Positions 17,323 through 26,045 of a stretch of DNA of 64,000 bases are shown here, one piece after another. Below the pieces are notes generated by a model, which was not told the origin of the DNA, did not search any database, and saw only the letters and a list, made by a program, of their open reading frames with translations. The DNA comes from Bradyrhizobium diazoefficiens. Its GTDB lineage: Bacteria; Pseudomonadota; Alphaproteobacteria; Rhizobiales; Xanthobacteraceae. The stretch lies in assembly GCF_016616235.1 (NCBI RefSeq), contig NZ_CP067100.1:5143001-5207000 (forward strand), in the 5' to 3' direction. A program made the translations under genes and the position numbers. The first letter of the stretch is position 1. Each line of letters begins with the position of its first letter.

Positions 17323-18491
17323 GACGCTCTCCTGTTGTCGGACCATGTCATGACGCTTTGTGGATGCTCCGCTCGGTCGCTGTCGGCTACACCGGGCCAC
17401 ACCGCGCTCCTCAATGTGGCGACAACTTCGGCCGCCTGCTCCGGCAGCAACTCCGGATAGATGGGCAGGGAGAGGAAGTCGCTCGCAAGCATCTCGGTGA
17501 CGGGGAAATCACCGGCGCGATAGCCGAGTTCCGCATAGGCTCTCTGCAGATGCACCGGAACGGGATAGTGAATTCCGGCGCCGATTCCGGCATCACGCAA
17601 TCGCGCCAGTGCATCATCGCGGCCCTGCAATCTGACTGCATAGACGTGATAGACGTGACGGGCGTGCCGGGGCGGCCGGGGACGCGCGAATGGCAGATCA
17701 GACAGCAGTGCATCGTATCGCTCGGCCAGCGACCGGCGCGCTTCCGTCCAGCGCTCGATGTAGTCCAGCTTGACGTTCAGTATCGCGCCCTGGATTTCGT
17801 CCATGCGATAGTTGTATCCGGCGATGACGTGGTCGTATTTCGCCTCCTGGCCCCAATCGCGCAGCAGGGACACGCGGCGCGCGAATTCAGGCCTGTCGGT
17901 GACGAGGGCCCCGCCCTCGCCGCACGCCCCCAGGTTCTTGCCTGGATAAAAGCTGAAGCATCCGAGATCGCCGATCGAGCCGGCGCGACGTCCGCGGTAT
18001 TCCGCTCCGTGCGCTTGTGCGGCGTCCTCGATGACGACCAGGCCGTGACGACGCGCGATCTCCATGATGGGATCCATGTCGGCCATCAGCCCATGGAGAT
18101 GAACCGGCAGAATGGCTTTGGTTCGAGGTGTTATCGCAGCTTCGATCAAGCCGGGATCCATCGTCCACGTGACAGGGTCAACGTCGACAAACACCGGCCT
18201 GGCGCCGCTGTAGAGAATGGCCGCGGTTGTCGCAACGAAGGTCATGGATACCGTGATGACCTCGTCACCGGGCCCGACGCCCGCCGCCAGCAAGGCAAGG
18301 TGGAGCGCCGAAGTTCCGGTATTCACCGCGCGGCAATGGGCGGTCCGGCAATAATCCGCAAAGCGACCCTCGAAGGCAGTCACCTCCGGCCCGAGCACAT
18401 AGTGCCCGCTACCGATGACCCTGGCCACCGCGGCGTCGATTTCCGGCTTGATCTGGCTATATTGGGCTTTTAGATCCAGGAAGGGTATCAA
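17319..18491 (-). CDS. DegT/DnrJ/EryC1/StrS sugar aminotransferase, WbpE/GnnB-like
   Basis: This 390-aa PLP enzyme has VVIEDAAQAHGAEY (Asp156), SFYPGKNLGACGEGG (Lys185) and a MIPFLDLKAQYSQIKPEID start, all typical of the WbpE/WlbC/GnnB branch that installs a 3-amino group on UDP-GlcNAc derivatives. The Gfo/Idh dehydrogenase and hexapeptide acetyltransferase of the same operon supply the matching steps: C3 oxidation, transamination, N-acetylation. A 93-nt AT-rich gap separates it from the acetyltransferase gene upstream. The product is probably a UDP-2,3-diamino sugar, inferred from the gene set. Confidence 0.88.
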   Translation of the reverse strand: MIPFLDLKAQYSQIKPEIDAAVARVIGSGHYVLGPEVTAFEGRFADYCRTAHCRAVNTGTSALHLALLAAGVGPGDEVITVSMTFVATTAAILYSGARPVFVDVDPVTWTMDPGLIEAAITPRTKAILPVHLHGLMADMDPIMEIARRHGLVVIEDAAQAHGAEYRGRRAGSIGDLGCFSFYPGKNLGACGEGGALVTDRPEFARRVSLLRDWGQEAKYDHVIAGYNYRMDEIQGAILNVKLDYIERWTEARRSLAERYDALLSDLPFARPRPPRHARHVYHVYAVRLQGRDDALARLRDAGIGAGIHYPVPVHLQRAYAELGYRAGDFPVTEMLASDFLSLPIYPELLPEQAAEVVATLRSAVWPGVADSDRAEHPQSVMTWSDNRRAS

Positions 18492-18584
18492 GATTCGAGA
18501 CCTTGGTTTTGGATCAGGATTATATAAAACAATTAATCGGCGTTACATATTTAATCAAGCATTAAATTCTCGATTATATCGCAT
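18492..18584 (-). promoter_or_regulatory. AT-rich gap inside the minus-strand operon
   Basis: This 93-nt spacer is about 70% AT (ATTATATAAAACAATTAATC, TACATATTTAATCAAGCATT). It stands out because most other junctions in this operon overlap or are much shorter. It may hold an internal promoter for the aminotransferase-to-GT2 half or mark a junction between two joined gene blocks. Confidence 0.4.
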
Positions 18585-19103
18585 TTAAAGTGGCCTGCGA
18601 AGCGCCTCTGACGGACCACGATCGCTCGGAATGGCGGCTTCAGAAGCGGACAGAACCCGGGCGGGCACTCCCGCGACAATGGCGCCGGCCGGAACGTCCT
18701 TCGTCACCACCGCACCCGCGCCTACGGAGGCCCCCGCTCCGATCGTCACCCCGCACAGGATGGTGGCGTTCGAGCCGATCGAAGCGCCCCGACCGACCCG
18801 GGTGCGCTGCAGCGTCCAGTCCGAAGCCTGCTGAGGACGACCGTCCGCGGTCGTTGCCTTCGGATATTTGTCGTTCGTGAACATCACGCCATGACCGACG
18901 AACACCTCGTCCTCGATCGTGACGCCCTCGCAGATGAAGCTGTGCGACGATATCTTGCAACGCGCACCTATCTCTGCTCCGGCCTGGATCTCGACGAAGG
19001 TTCCGATCCTGCTCTCGTCACCGACGATGCAACCATACAGGTTGACGAGGTCCGGGTGCAGGATGCGGACATCGCGACCAAGCTCGGTGTCCTTTATTGG
19101 CAT
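18585..19103 (-). CDS. Left-handed beta-helix (hexapeptide) N-acetyltransferase, WbpD/WlbB-like
   Basis: This 172-aa protein is built of hexapeptide repeats (IGTFVEIQAGAEIGARCKIS, GVTIGAGASVGAGAVVTKDV), with the conserved HSFICEGVTIEDEVFVGHGVMFTNDKYPKA segment of WbpD/WlbB sugar N-acetyltransferases. It likely acetylates the 3-amino group made by the neighbouring aminotransferase, using acetyl-CoA in the cytoplasm. It is slightly shorter than many WbpD proteins but complete in repeat pattern, ending with the usual VVAGVPAR-like motif (IVAGVPARVL). Confidence 0.88.
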   Translation of the reverse strand: MPIKDTELGRDVRILHPDLVNLYGCIVGDESRIGTFVEIQAGAEIGARCKISSHSFICEGVTIEDEVFVGHGVMFTNDKYPKATTADGRPQQASDWTLQRTRVGRGASIGSNATILCGVTIGAGASVGAGAVVTKDVPAGAIVAGVPARVLSASEAAIPSDRGPSEALRRPL

Positions 19104-19136
19104 GTCAGTTTCCCGTTTCCACAGTCAGGTAAGTCC

Positions 19137-20612
19137 CTACAGTACGGAACGCGACGGGCGCAGCCTGGGCGCCATCTCGACGAGACCCGCTGCCGCTTGA
19201 CGAAGGTGCTGCAGCAGAGGATGCCCTGTCACGATCAGTCCCCACCACCAGCAGAAGGCGGCCACCACAAACGCTGATATGAGGCCTACAACGAAATTGA
19301 GAGTTCCTGCCTCGATCAACACCGCACAGGCGGCTACGCCCGAAGCGGTCGCCATCGTGACGACACCGCTCTTCAGCAGGGCCCGGCCAAACTCGCTTGG
19401 CCGGAGTGCCAGATTCGGACTGAGATAGTATATCGCCACCGCCGCCTGGAACGGCAATGTCAGCAACGCGCATGCTGCGACTGCCTCCACGCCAAGAAAG
19501 GACGCACAAAAGAGGGCAAGAAGCGAGGGGGGCAACGAGATGAAGGACGAGACAAGCGCGTCGCGCACGCGTCCAACTGCCAGGAACACGGGATAGGTCA
19601 GACACGCGGCGAACAGCGCCAGATTTGCAAGGCAAAGAATGCGCACCAACGGCACTACTTCCAGCCAGGCGCCACCAAGCCAGATCAAAACGATCGGCTT
19701 TGCCATAATCGCCACGAACGTGAGAAATGGCCACTGCACGGCGGAAAGCAGCTGGACCGCGTCCAGATATACGCCCTTCAGATCCGTCCCGGCTGCACGC
19801 CTGGACACAATCGCCGGCATGATGATCGGGTTCAGCACCTGCGTGACGAGCCTGTCAAATACCTGGGTCAGGTTGATCGCGCGGCTATAGAGACCGACTG
19901 CCGTAAAATCGAGAATCTTCGCAAGAAAGAGCTGGGGCGCAAGGTTGTAGAAGATATTGATGACGCTGACACCGCTGGAGAACAGACCGAATCTGAGGAC
20001 GTCTCGGTATTCGGAGAGCGAAAGGCGTAGCACGCCGAAATCCCGATACGAGATTAGCAGCATGGCGGTGAGAACGATGCTTCCTGCCACCCCACCCCAG
20101 ATCGGAGCCATGTAGCTGAAGTTCAATACCGCCAGCCCGATCGAAACCAGCGCAACCGCCATGTTGCTTGCAAGATTGCAGATCGCGAGCGTCCCAAACT
20201 GCATGCCACGGCGAAACAAGGCGATTAGCGTTCCGGAGACCGGCAGAAGGAGAAGATTTAGCGCAGAAACCTGGATACCTCGCCTCAGGCTGTCCTGCCC
20301 AAAGAGTTGCGATACGACGTCGGCCGAGGCAAACAGAATCGGGGCAACTGCCAGCGAGATCACCCACGTGACAGTGAACGCCGTGCGAATAGTCCCGCGC
20401 GACAGCTCATGTTTCTGAATCAGGTAATTCGCCCCGCCAAATTCCTGAAAAGCGGAGGCGATGACGGTGGTAAGCGCATTGACTACCGCAAAGACCCCAA
20501 ACTCGCTCGGCGTGAGCAGACGCGAAAGCACCGCGGTCGAGACGAAAAACAGCACAAGACCCGCATAGCGGTCCACCGCCGAAAACAAGACCGAACGCTG
20601 CACTGAATTCAT
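19137..20612 (-). CDS. Wzx-like oligosaccharide flippase (MOP/PST family)
   Basis: This 491-aa membrane protein has about 12-14 hydrophobic segments spread along its length and the N-terminal pattern VLSRLLTPSEFGVFAVVNALTTV of the PST/MOP polysaccharide flippases, followed later by GLYSRAINLTQVFDRLV. The start is the ATG at 20612 (MNSVQRSVLFSAVDRYAG), with GGAG 6 nt upstream. A 50-residue upstream extension of the frame overlaps the dehydrogenase gene and is hydrophilic and unlike the family. It would move undecaprenyl-linked repeat units to the periplasm for the Wzy-like polymerase. Confidence 0.88.
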   Translation of the reverse strand: MNSVQRSVLFSAVDRYAGLVLFFVSTAVLSRLLTPSEFGVFAVVNALTTVIASAFQEFGGANYLIQKHELSRGTIRTAFTVTWVISLAVAPILFASADVVSQLFGQDSLRRGIQVSALNLLLLPVSGTLIALFRRGMQFGTLAICNLASNMAVALVSIGLAVLNFSYMAPIWGGVAGSIVLTAMLLISYRDFGVLRLSLSEYRDVLRFGLFSSGVSVINIFYNLAPQLFLAKILDFTAVGLYSRAINLTQVFDRLVTQVLNPIIMPAIVSRRAAGTDLKGVYLDAVQLLSAVQWPFLTFVAIMAKPIVLIWLGGAWLEVVPLVRILCLANLALFAACLTYPVFLAVGRVRDALVSSFISLPPSLLALFCASFLGVEAVAACALLTLPFQAAVAIYYLSPNLALRPSEFGRALLKSGVVTMATASGVAACAVLIEAGTLNFVVGLISAFVVAAFCWWWGLIVTGHPLLQHLRQAAAGLVEMAPRLRPSRSVL

Positions 20613-20664
20613 CGCGACTCCGTCGCTGGGCGCGGCTGGTGAACAGGCACGACCAAACCGCCCA

Positions 20665-21729
20665 TCAAGCCGTGGCCCGAGCCCGCTCCGGTAGCCTGCC
20701 CGGCAGCTGCCTGATTGCGACTGGTTTGCCCTGTTCGGCGATGGATCGCGAAGCAGCCTCAAGCACCTCGATCACTCGCAGCCCAGACATTCCGCTGGAA
20801 ATCGGCTGCGTCCCGGTGCGCACGCAATCGATAAAATGCTCAATCTCGGTCTGCAGTGCCTCCTTGGGCGAGATATGCGGAGCCCACATGTCGCCGGCGC
20901 GATAACCGATCCGGAATTGATGTGCACTCTCTGGGGGCCTGTCGAGCGTAATTCCCTTGTCATAGATCTTGATCTTTTCGGTCGGCTCGAGATCGTCATA
21001 GACGATCATCTTCTTGCTGCCGCCAATGAACGTCTGGCGCACCTTGACAGGCGAGAGCCAGTTGACGCTGACGTGGGCCACACATGCGTTGGCAAAGAAC
21101 AAGGTGATATGGGCCATGTTTTCCGGCGAGCCGACAACATGGCACGAGCCCGTCGCCGAGACCGCAACCGGCTCTTCATCGAGGATATGGTGGATGATCG
21201 AGATGTCGTGCACCGCCAGATCCCAGATCACATTTACGTCTTTCTGGAACAACCCGAGGCTCGAGCGCGTGCTATCGTAATAATAGACGTCTCCGAGCTC
21301 TCTCTTCAGCAACAGCTCGCGAATCTTCTGAACCGCCGGCGTGTAGAGAAAGGTGTGATCGACCATGAAAGTCAGTCCGCGCCGATCCGCTTCGTCGATC
21401 AGGCGCGTCACCTGCTCTGAGCTCGTCGCAAGGGGCTTCTCGACCAATACGTGCTTGCCAGCTCTCAACGCCGCCATTGCCAGCTCGTAATGCGTGTGCA
21501 CCGGCGTAGCGATGGCGATTGCATCGATCGAGGAGTCCTTCAGCAGATCGTCATAATGCGTGGTCGTTGCCACCGCGGGGTATAGCTGTGCTATGGCCCC
21601 GAGCCGCCCTGGATCGAGGTCGCTCACGCTGACAACGCGGGCGGCCGGATTCATCGAGAAATTGCGAACGAGATTGGGCCCCCAATAGCCGTAGCCCACG
21701 ACCCCGATTCCCAGCTGACTATCTCGCAT
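20665..21729 (-). CDS. Gfo/Idh/MocA-family nucleotide-sugar 3-dehydrogenase
   Basis: This 354-aa NAD(P)-dependent oxidoreductase has the dinucleotide loop GVVGYGYWGPNLVRN at about 9-23 and the catalytic EKPLATS motif at about 97. It ends with HFIDCVRTGTQPISSGMSGLRVIEVLEAASRS, common to this branch. The GYWGPNLVRNF type is seen in GnnA-like UDP-GlcNAc 3-dehydrogenases and in WbpB-like enzymes of diamino-uronate pathways. With the DegT aminotransferase and acetyltransferase it completes a C3 amination module. Whether the substrate is UDP-GlcNAc or UDP-GlcNAcA cannot be decided from sequence alone. Confidence 0.87.
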   Translation of the reverse strand: MRDSQLGIGVVGYGYWGPNLVRNFSMNPAARVVSVSDLDPGRLGAIAQLYPAVATTTHYDDLLKDSSIDAIAIATPVHTHYELAMAALRAGKHVLVEKPLATSSEQVTRLIDEADRRGLTFMVDHTFLYTPAVQKIRELLLKRELGDVYYYDSTRSSLGLFQKDVNVIWDLAVHDISIIHHILDEEPVAVSATGSCHVVGSPENMAHITLFFANACVAHVSVNWLSPVKVRQTFIGGSKKMIVYDDLEPTEKIKIYDKGITLDRPPESAHQFRIGYRAGDMWAPHISPKEALQTEIEHFIDCVRTGTQPISSGMSGLRVIEVLEAASRSIAEQGKPVAIRQLPGRLPERARATA

Positions 21730-21768
21730 ACTGACCTCGATCCATTCGGGGAACTACGATTCCGTCCG

Positions 21769-23031
21769 TTAGGTGCGCGCCGGCATATCCTGCCATATCC
21801 CGCGCGTGTCGATGACGTCGAGGTGCCGGCGCTCCGCTAACGGCACCATTTTAAATTCGTCATGATCGACAAGCAGAACCGCAATTTCGCAGCTGCGCAG
21901 GGCTTCATCGATGGTCATGAACGCGACGCGATAATCGGCCAACTGAGGCGGCAGACGGCGCAGATTCGGCTCGACCACCTTGATCCGTTCGCCGTATTTG
22001 GCCGCGAGATGCGTGGCAATCTCCAAGGCCGGGCTTTCACGCACGTCGTCGACATTCGCCTTGAACGTCAATCCGCAACAGGCAACGTTCGCATAGGGAT
22101 GATCGTCGATCAGCGCCTCTGCGTGCTCGATGATCTTCTGCGTCTTGGCGTTGTTCACCTCGCGGCTTGTCCGCATCACGCGCGCAAGGTCGGGGGCTGA
22201 GTCGATGATGAACCAGGGGTCGACCGCGATGCAGTGCCCGCCCACGCCCGGTCCCGGCCGCAGAACGTTTACGCGAGGGTGACGGTTGGCGATATCGATC
22301 ACCTCCCAGACGTTGATGTCGAACCTGTCGCAAATCAACGAGAGCTCGTTCGCAAATGCGATGTTGGTGTCGCGGAAGGCGTTTTCCGTCAGCTTGACCA
22401 ACTCGGCCGCGCGCGCCGTCGTGCCGACGCAAGCACCGCGAACGAACATCTTGTAGAAGCGTTGCGCACGGCGCGTGCAGGTTGGCGTTATTCCGCCGAT
22501 GCACCTGTCGTTGTTGATAAGCTCTGTCAAGATCCGCCCCGGCAACACGCGTTCGGGACAGTATGCGACGTAGATCGCTCCATCCTCCCGGCCGTTGACG
22601 CCAATGTGCAACTCCGGCCTGCGTTCAACGATCCGCTTTGCGATGGCTTCGGTTGTCCCGATCGGCGATGTCGATTCAAGAATGACGAGATTGCCTGGCG
22701 CGAGAAGATCCACGATATTGTCGACCGCGGCGTGAACGCTTGCCAGGTCCGGGCGGTTATCGTGGTCGATCGGGGTCGGCACCGCGATGATGAACACATC
22801 CGCCGGCTGCGGCTTTCTCGACGTCGTGAGCGCACCGCTTGACACGACCTTGGAGACGAGACCGTCCAGATCGGGCTCGGCGATGTGAATTTTGCCAGAT
22901 GCAACGGTGTCGACGATGCGCTCATTTGTATCGATGCCGACCACCTGCAGCCCACGGCTCGCAATCAACGCTGCGGTCGGCAGCCCGATATAGCCAAGCC
23001 CAATGACATTTATCTTTTGGAATTCAGGCAT
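21769..23031 (-). CDS. wecC: UDP-N-acetyl-D-mannosamine dehydrogenase
   Basis: This 420-aa NAD-dependent dehydrogenase oxidises UDP-ManNAc to UDP-ManNAcA. It matches WecC along its length: INVIGLGYIGLPTAALIASRG, LVILESTSPIGTTE, AYCPERVLPGRILTELINNDR, KLTENAFRDTNIAFANELSLICD, and the catalytic-Cys block GPGVGGHCIAVDPWFI. These blocks separate it from UDP-glucose 6-dehydrogenase. Its ATG overlaps the upstream wecB stop by 8 nt. It sits in a wecG-wecB-wecC string, as in enterobacterial common antigen biosynthesis. Confidence 0.93.
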   Translation of the reverse strand: MPEFQKINVIGLGYIGLPTAALIASRGLQVVGIDTNERIVDTVASGKIHIAEPDLDGLVSKVVSSGALTTSRKPQPADVFIIAVPTPIDHDNRPDLASVHAAVDNIVDLLAPGNLVILESTSPIGTTEAIAKRIVERRPELHIGVNGREDGAIYVAYCPERVLPGRILTELINNDRCIGGITPTCTRRAQRFYKMFVRGACVGTTARAAELVKLTENAFRDTNIAFANELSLICDRFDINVWEVIDIANRHPRVNVLRPGPGVGGHCIAVDPWFIIDSAPDLARVMRTSREVNNAKTQKIIEHAEALIDDHPYANVACCGLTFKANVDDVRESPALEIATHLAAKYGERIKVVEPNLRRLPPQLADYRVAFMTIDEALRSCEIAVLLVDHDEFKMVPLAERRHLDVIDTRGIWQDMPART

Positions 23032-24148
23032 CGAGAAGCACCTTCACAATCCGCTCGCTCGCGTGCCCGTCACCGAACGGGTTGTGCGAACGCGCCATGG
23101 CAGCATAAGTCTCGTCATCGTCGAGGAGACGAAATGTCTCGCCAACGATCCTGTCGTAGTTGGCACCGACCAGGCGTGCCGTGCCAGCTTCCACCCCTTC
23201 GGGACGCTCGGTCGTATCGCGCATCACCAGGACCGGCTTACCGAAAGTCGGGGCCTCTTCCTGGACGCCGCCTGAATCCGTCAGGACCAGGTATGACAAC
23301 GAGAGCAGACTCACAAAATCCGTGTATTCCTGAGGGGAAATGAGAACGACCCGCGGGTGATCCGACAACCGAGACGCAAACAGGTCTCGGACATTCGGAT
23401 TCGGATGCACGGGGAGCACCACGGCGACATCCTCCCGCTGCAGGATGGTCTCCAATGCATTCACGATGTTGGTGACGCCACCGCCGAAATTTTCCCTGCG
23501 ATGGCAGGTCACCAGGATGATGCGCCGATTGCCGTGACGCTTCTTGATGCCGTCCCAGCGGCATGCCAGTCCCGGATCGGACTCGACCATGGCTTTCGCG
23601 AGGATGAGAGCGTCCACCACCGTGTTTCCGGTTACGTGAATGCGGTCATCAGCCACGTTTTCAGAACGCAACGCACGGGCCGCGCGTTCTGTCGGGGCAA
23701 AATGTTGATCGGCGATCGAGCCGACGATCTTGCGGTTCACCTCCTCGGGCCACGGAGCGAAGATGTCGCCGCTGCGCAGTCCGGCCTCAATGTGCGAGAC
23801 CGGTATGCGGTGATAATAGGATGCCAATGCACCCGTCATGGCAGTTGCCGTGTCGCCCTGGACAATGACCCTAGTGGGCTTCACCTTTTCGAGGAGCTCG
23901 CCGATTTGTCCGAGCAGCCGGGCGGTCAGATGATCCAGTGTCTGATTTGTCGTCATGACGTTGAGATCAAAATCCGGGACCACATTGGCCAACTTGAGGA
24001 CTTGATCAAGCAGCTGTCGATGCTGTGCGGTCGCGCATATCGTTACGGCGATGTCCTTGTGCTTCTCGGCCTTGAGCCGATTGATGACAGGAAAGAGCTT
24101 GATTGCTTCCGGCCGGGTTCCCAGAAGGATGAAAAAATGCTCGCGCAC
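23024..24148 (-). CDS. wecB: UDP-N-acetylglucosamine 2-epimerase (non-hydrolysing)
   Basis: This 374-aa protein interconverts UDP-GlcNAc and UDP-ManNAc. Family motifs are GTRPEAIKLFPVI, VIVQGDTATAMTGALASYY (active-site Asp region), HIEAGLRSGDIFAPWPEEVNRK (two catalytic Glu residues), CHRRENFGGG (catalytic His), and LTDSGGVQEEAPTFGKPVLVMRDTTERPEGV (nucleotide-binding). Length is normal. It is 3 nt from the wecG stop-start junction and overlaps wecC, so the three are co-translated. Confidence 0.95.
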   Translation of the reverse strand: MREHFFILLGTRPEAIKLFPVINRLKAEKHKDIAVTICATAQHRQLLDQVLKLANVVPDFDLNVMTTNQTLDHLTARLLGQIGELLEKVKPTRVIVQGDTATAMTGALASYYHRIPVSHIEAGLRSGDIFAPWPEEVNRKIVGSIADQHFAPTERAARALRSENVADDRIHVTGNTVVDALILAKAMVESDPGLACRWDGIKKRHGNRRIILVTCHRRENFGGGVTNIVNALETILQREDVAVVLPVHPNPNVRDLFASRLSDHPRVVLISPQEYTDFVSLLSLSYLVLTDSGGVQEEAPTFGKPVLVMRDTTERPEGVEAGTARLVGANYDRIVGETFRLLDDDETYAAMARSHNPFGDGHASERIVKVLLDA

Positions 24149-24151
24149 GCT

Positions 24152-24946
24152 TCAACCCCCGATCCGGCTCGGACCACGGGGAACGGCGCCGGGCGCACCA
24201 AGCGGGTGCCGAAGCGCCTGCCTCATGAGCGCTTGCGCCAGCACGCCCGCAAACAACGTGTTCGTTTTGACGTATCGCCACCACATCCGTCCCGGCTCTT
24301 GGTAGATGCGGTACAGCCATTCGAGGCCGAGTTTCTGGAACTGAACCGGCGCGCGCCGAACGGCGCCTGCCAGAATATCGAATGTGCCACCCACGCCCAT
24401 GATGAAAGGTACGCCGAGATCATCGCGGTGAGCGGCCAAAAAACGCTCCTTCCGGGGCGTCGGCATGCCGATGAAGAGGCAATCGGCCCCGCTGGACTGG
24501 ATGTCCCGCACGACGTCCTTCTCCTGCTCGCGATTGAAGTAGCCGTCGTGCCAGCCTGCAAAGACAAGTGAGGGATACCTCTCGCGCGCGCTCTGCATCG
24601 CCTGCTGCAGCACGCCGGGGGTCGCTCCCAGGAAATAGGGCTTGAAGCCTTCATGCGCGCATACCGCGAGCAACTCGGCGAGGAGATCCACGCCCGCGAC
24701 GCGCGAGGTGGCCGGGAGTCCCAGCGCTCGAGCGCCCCAAACGATCCCCATGCCGTCGAGGCCGACGATATCGCTGTTGGCGACATCGGCCGCGAGCACG
24801 GGATCAGACCTCATATTGACGAATTTGGCGACGTTCAGCGCCACATGTTGCAGCCTACTCCGGCTGTGCATGGCCCCGCGCGCCAGATCGACGGTTTCTG
24901 CCATTGTCAGCAGGTCGACGGGACATCCCAGAAATGAGGCGCGCAT
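24152..24946 (-). CDS. WecG/TagA/CpsF-family (GT26) glycosyltransferase
   Basis: This 264-aa peripheral membrane enzyme has VALNVAKFVNMRSDPVLAAD, SDIVGLDGMGIVWGARALG (the catalytic Asp region), FLGATPGVLQQA, IGMPTPRKERFL, FIMGVGGTFDILAGAVRRAP and LGLEWLYRIYQEPGRMWWRY, the full GT26 signature. WecG adds ManNAcA to GlcNAc-PP-undecaprenol. Being directly upstream of wecB and wecC, it very likely uses their UDP-ManNAcA. A clear GGGAGG precedes the ATG. It heads the minus-strand operon. Confidence 0.92.
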   Translation of the reverse strand: MRASFLGCPVDLLTMAETVDLARGAMHSRSRLQHVALNVAKFVNMRSDPVLAADVANSDIVGLDGMGIVWGARALGLPATSRVAGVDLLAELLAVCAHEGFKPYFLGATPGVLQQAMQSARERYPSLVFAGWHDGYFNREQEKDVVRDIQSSGADCLFIGMPTPRKERFLAAHRDDLGVPFIMGVGGTFDILAGAVRRAPVQFQKLGLEWLYRIYQEPGRMWWRYVKTNTLFAGVLAQALMRQALRHPLGAPGAVPRGPSRIGG

Positions 24947-25141
24947 TGAAACCTACCTCCCAAAAAAAATACGACCTATTTAAGTTTGCATTTAAGCTTA
25001 TTATCTAGATAATACGCAGCGGATATTTAATTGCAAGGTTTAAATGGGGGCAGAATCTGCTGCCAGACAGTGGAATATCAGGCCCCTACGCGCAAGAGGC
25101 GGGCGGCAAGTCCGGAGCCAATTAAATGGAGGATTTAACTG
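24947..25141. promoter_or_regulatory. AT-rich divergent promoter region between wecG and a GT2 gene
   Basis: This 195-nt spacer carries an AT-rich core at about 24960-25050 (AAAAAAAATACGACCTATTT, ATTATCTAGATAATACG with a TTATCTAGATAA palindrome, ATATTTAATTGCAAGGTTTA). It must contain promoters for the 12-gene minus-strand operon and for the GT2 on the plus strand, whose GGAGG lies 9 nt before its ATG. It is a candidate binding island for the H-NS-like proteins encoded in the window. Confidence 0.5.
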
Positions 25142-26029
25142 ATGATTTCGGTCATTATTCCGCATCTCAACCAGCCCGACGCGCTGGAAGCCTGCTTGCG
25201 CAGCCTGGACGCGCAGGCCCTGCCTCGGCACGCATTCGAGATCATCGTGGTGGACAACGGCTCGGCAGCGCCCCCAACGGACATCGTCGCCGGCCATCCT
25301 GGTGTACGGCTGCAGCACGAACCGCATCCGGGTCCCGGCCCGGCGCGAAACGCGGGCGTCGTCGCGGCCAACGGCGAAATCCTAGCTTTCATCGATGCCG
25401 ATTGCAGAGCCCATCCGGATTGGCTGAGCAGCGTGATGAAATGGTTCAACTTGTCGCCGGCTGGCACAGTGCTCGGGGGCGACGTTCGCATTTGGCACCC
25501 GGAAAGTGCGGAGCTCGACGCCATTGCGGCTTACGAGAGCGTCTTCGCCTATCGGTTCAAGCTCTATATTGAGCGCCACGGTTATTCCGGCACTGGCAAT
25601 ATGGCGGTGTTTCGTCGCGATTTCGATCGCGTCGGCCCTTTTGCCGGTATTGAGGTCGCCGAAGACATGGAGTGGGGAGAGCGTGCGTTGCGCGCGGGAC
25701 TTCGATTTCGATACACCCCCGAGATGATCGTCTTCCATCCGGCCCGGAGCTCTCTCCAGGAGCTCTACGCCAAATGGGATCGACACATCGCGCACTATCG
25801 CAATATGGCGGAAGGCAAACCTGTGTGGCAATTGCGCTGGCTCGCGCAAGCGTTGCTCGTCTTCGCGTCTCTCGCGCCAAACGCTGTGACTGTGCTGACC
25901 AGCGACCGCCTCCATGGTAGCGGCGCCCGCCTCAAAGCTATTGCCGTATTATGTGCTGTCCGGGCGCACCGCGCCATGACGATGCTCTCGCACCTGCGTG
26001 GCCGGCGGGCAGTAGCCTGGAATCGTTAG
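25142..26029 (+). CDS. Family 2 glycosyltransferase
   Basis: This 295-aa GT-A glycosyltransferase has MISVIIPHLNQPDALEACLRSL, IIVVDNGSAAPP, GPGPARNAGVVAANGEILAFIDADCRAHPDWL (with DAD as the metal-binding motif), NMAVFRRDFDRVGPF and EDMEWGERALRAG. The ATG is preceded by GGAGG. A C-terminal segment with two weakly hydrophobic stretches may associate with the membrane. It stands alone on the plus strand between two minus-strand operons. Donor sugar unknown. Confidence 0.87.
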   Translation: MISVIIPHLNQPDALEACLRSLDAQALPRHAFEIIVVDNGSAAPPTDIVAGHPGVRLQHEPHPGPGPARNAGVVAANGEILAFIDADCRAHPDWLSSVMKWFNLSPAGTVLGGDVRIWHPESAELDAIAAYESVFAYRFKLYIERHGYSGTGNMAVFRRDFDRVGPFAGIEVAEDMEWGERALRAGLRFRYTPEMIVFHPARSSLQELYAKWDRHIAHYRNMAEGKPVWQLRWLAQALLVFASLAPNAVTVLTSDRLHGSGARLKAIAVLCAVRAHRAMTMLSHLRGRRAVAWNR

Positions 26030-26045
26030 TGCAACGGCAATTCAG

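Noticed and set aside
21769..23031. UDP-glucose 6-dehydrogenase
   Set aside because: The conserved blocks (AYCPERVLPGRILTELI, GPGVGGHCIAVDPWFI) match the WecC branch, and wecB lies directly upstream.
23357..24571. A 404-codon plus-strand frame opposite wecB and wecG
   Set aside because: Both minus-strand genes have full catalytic motifs; the plus-strand translation is non-descript and has no start signal.
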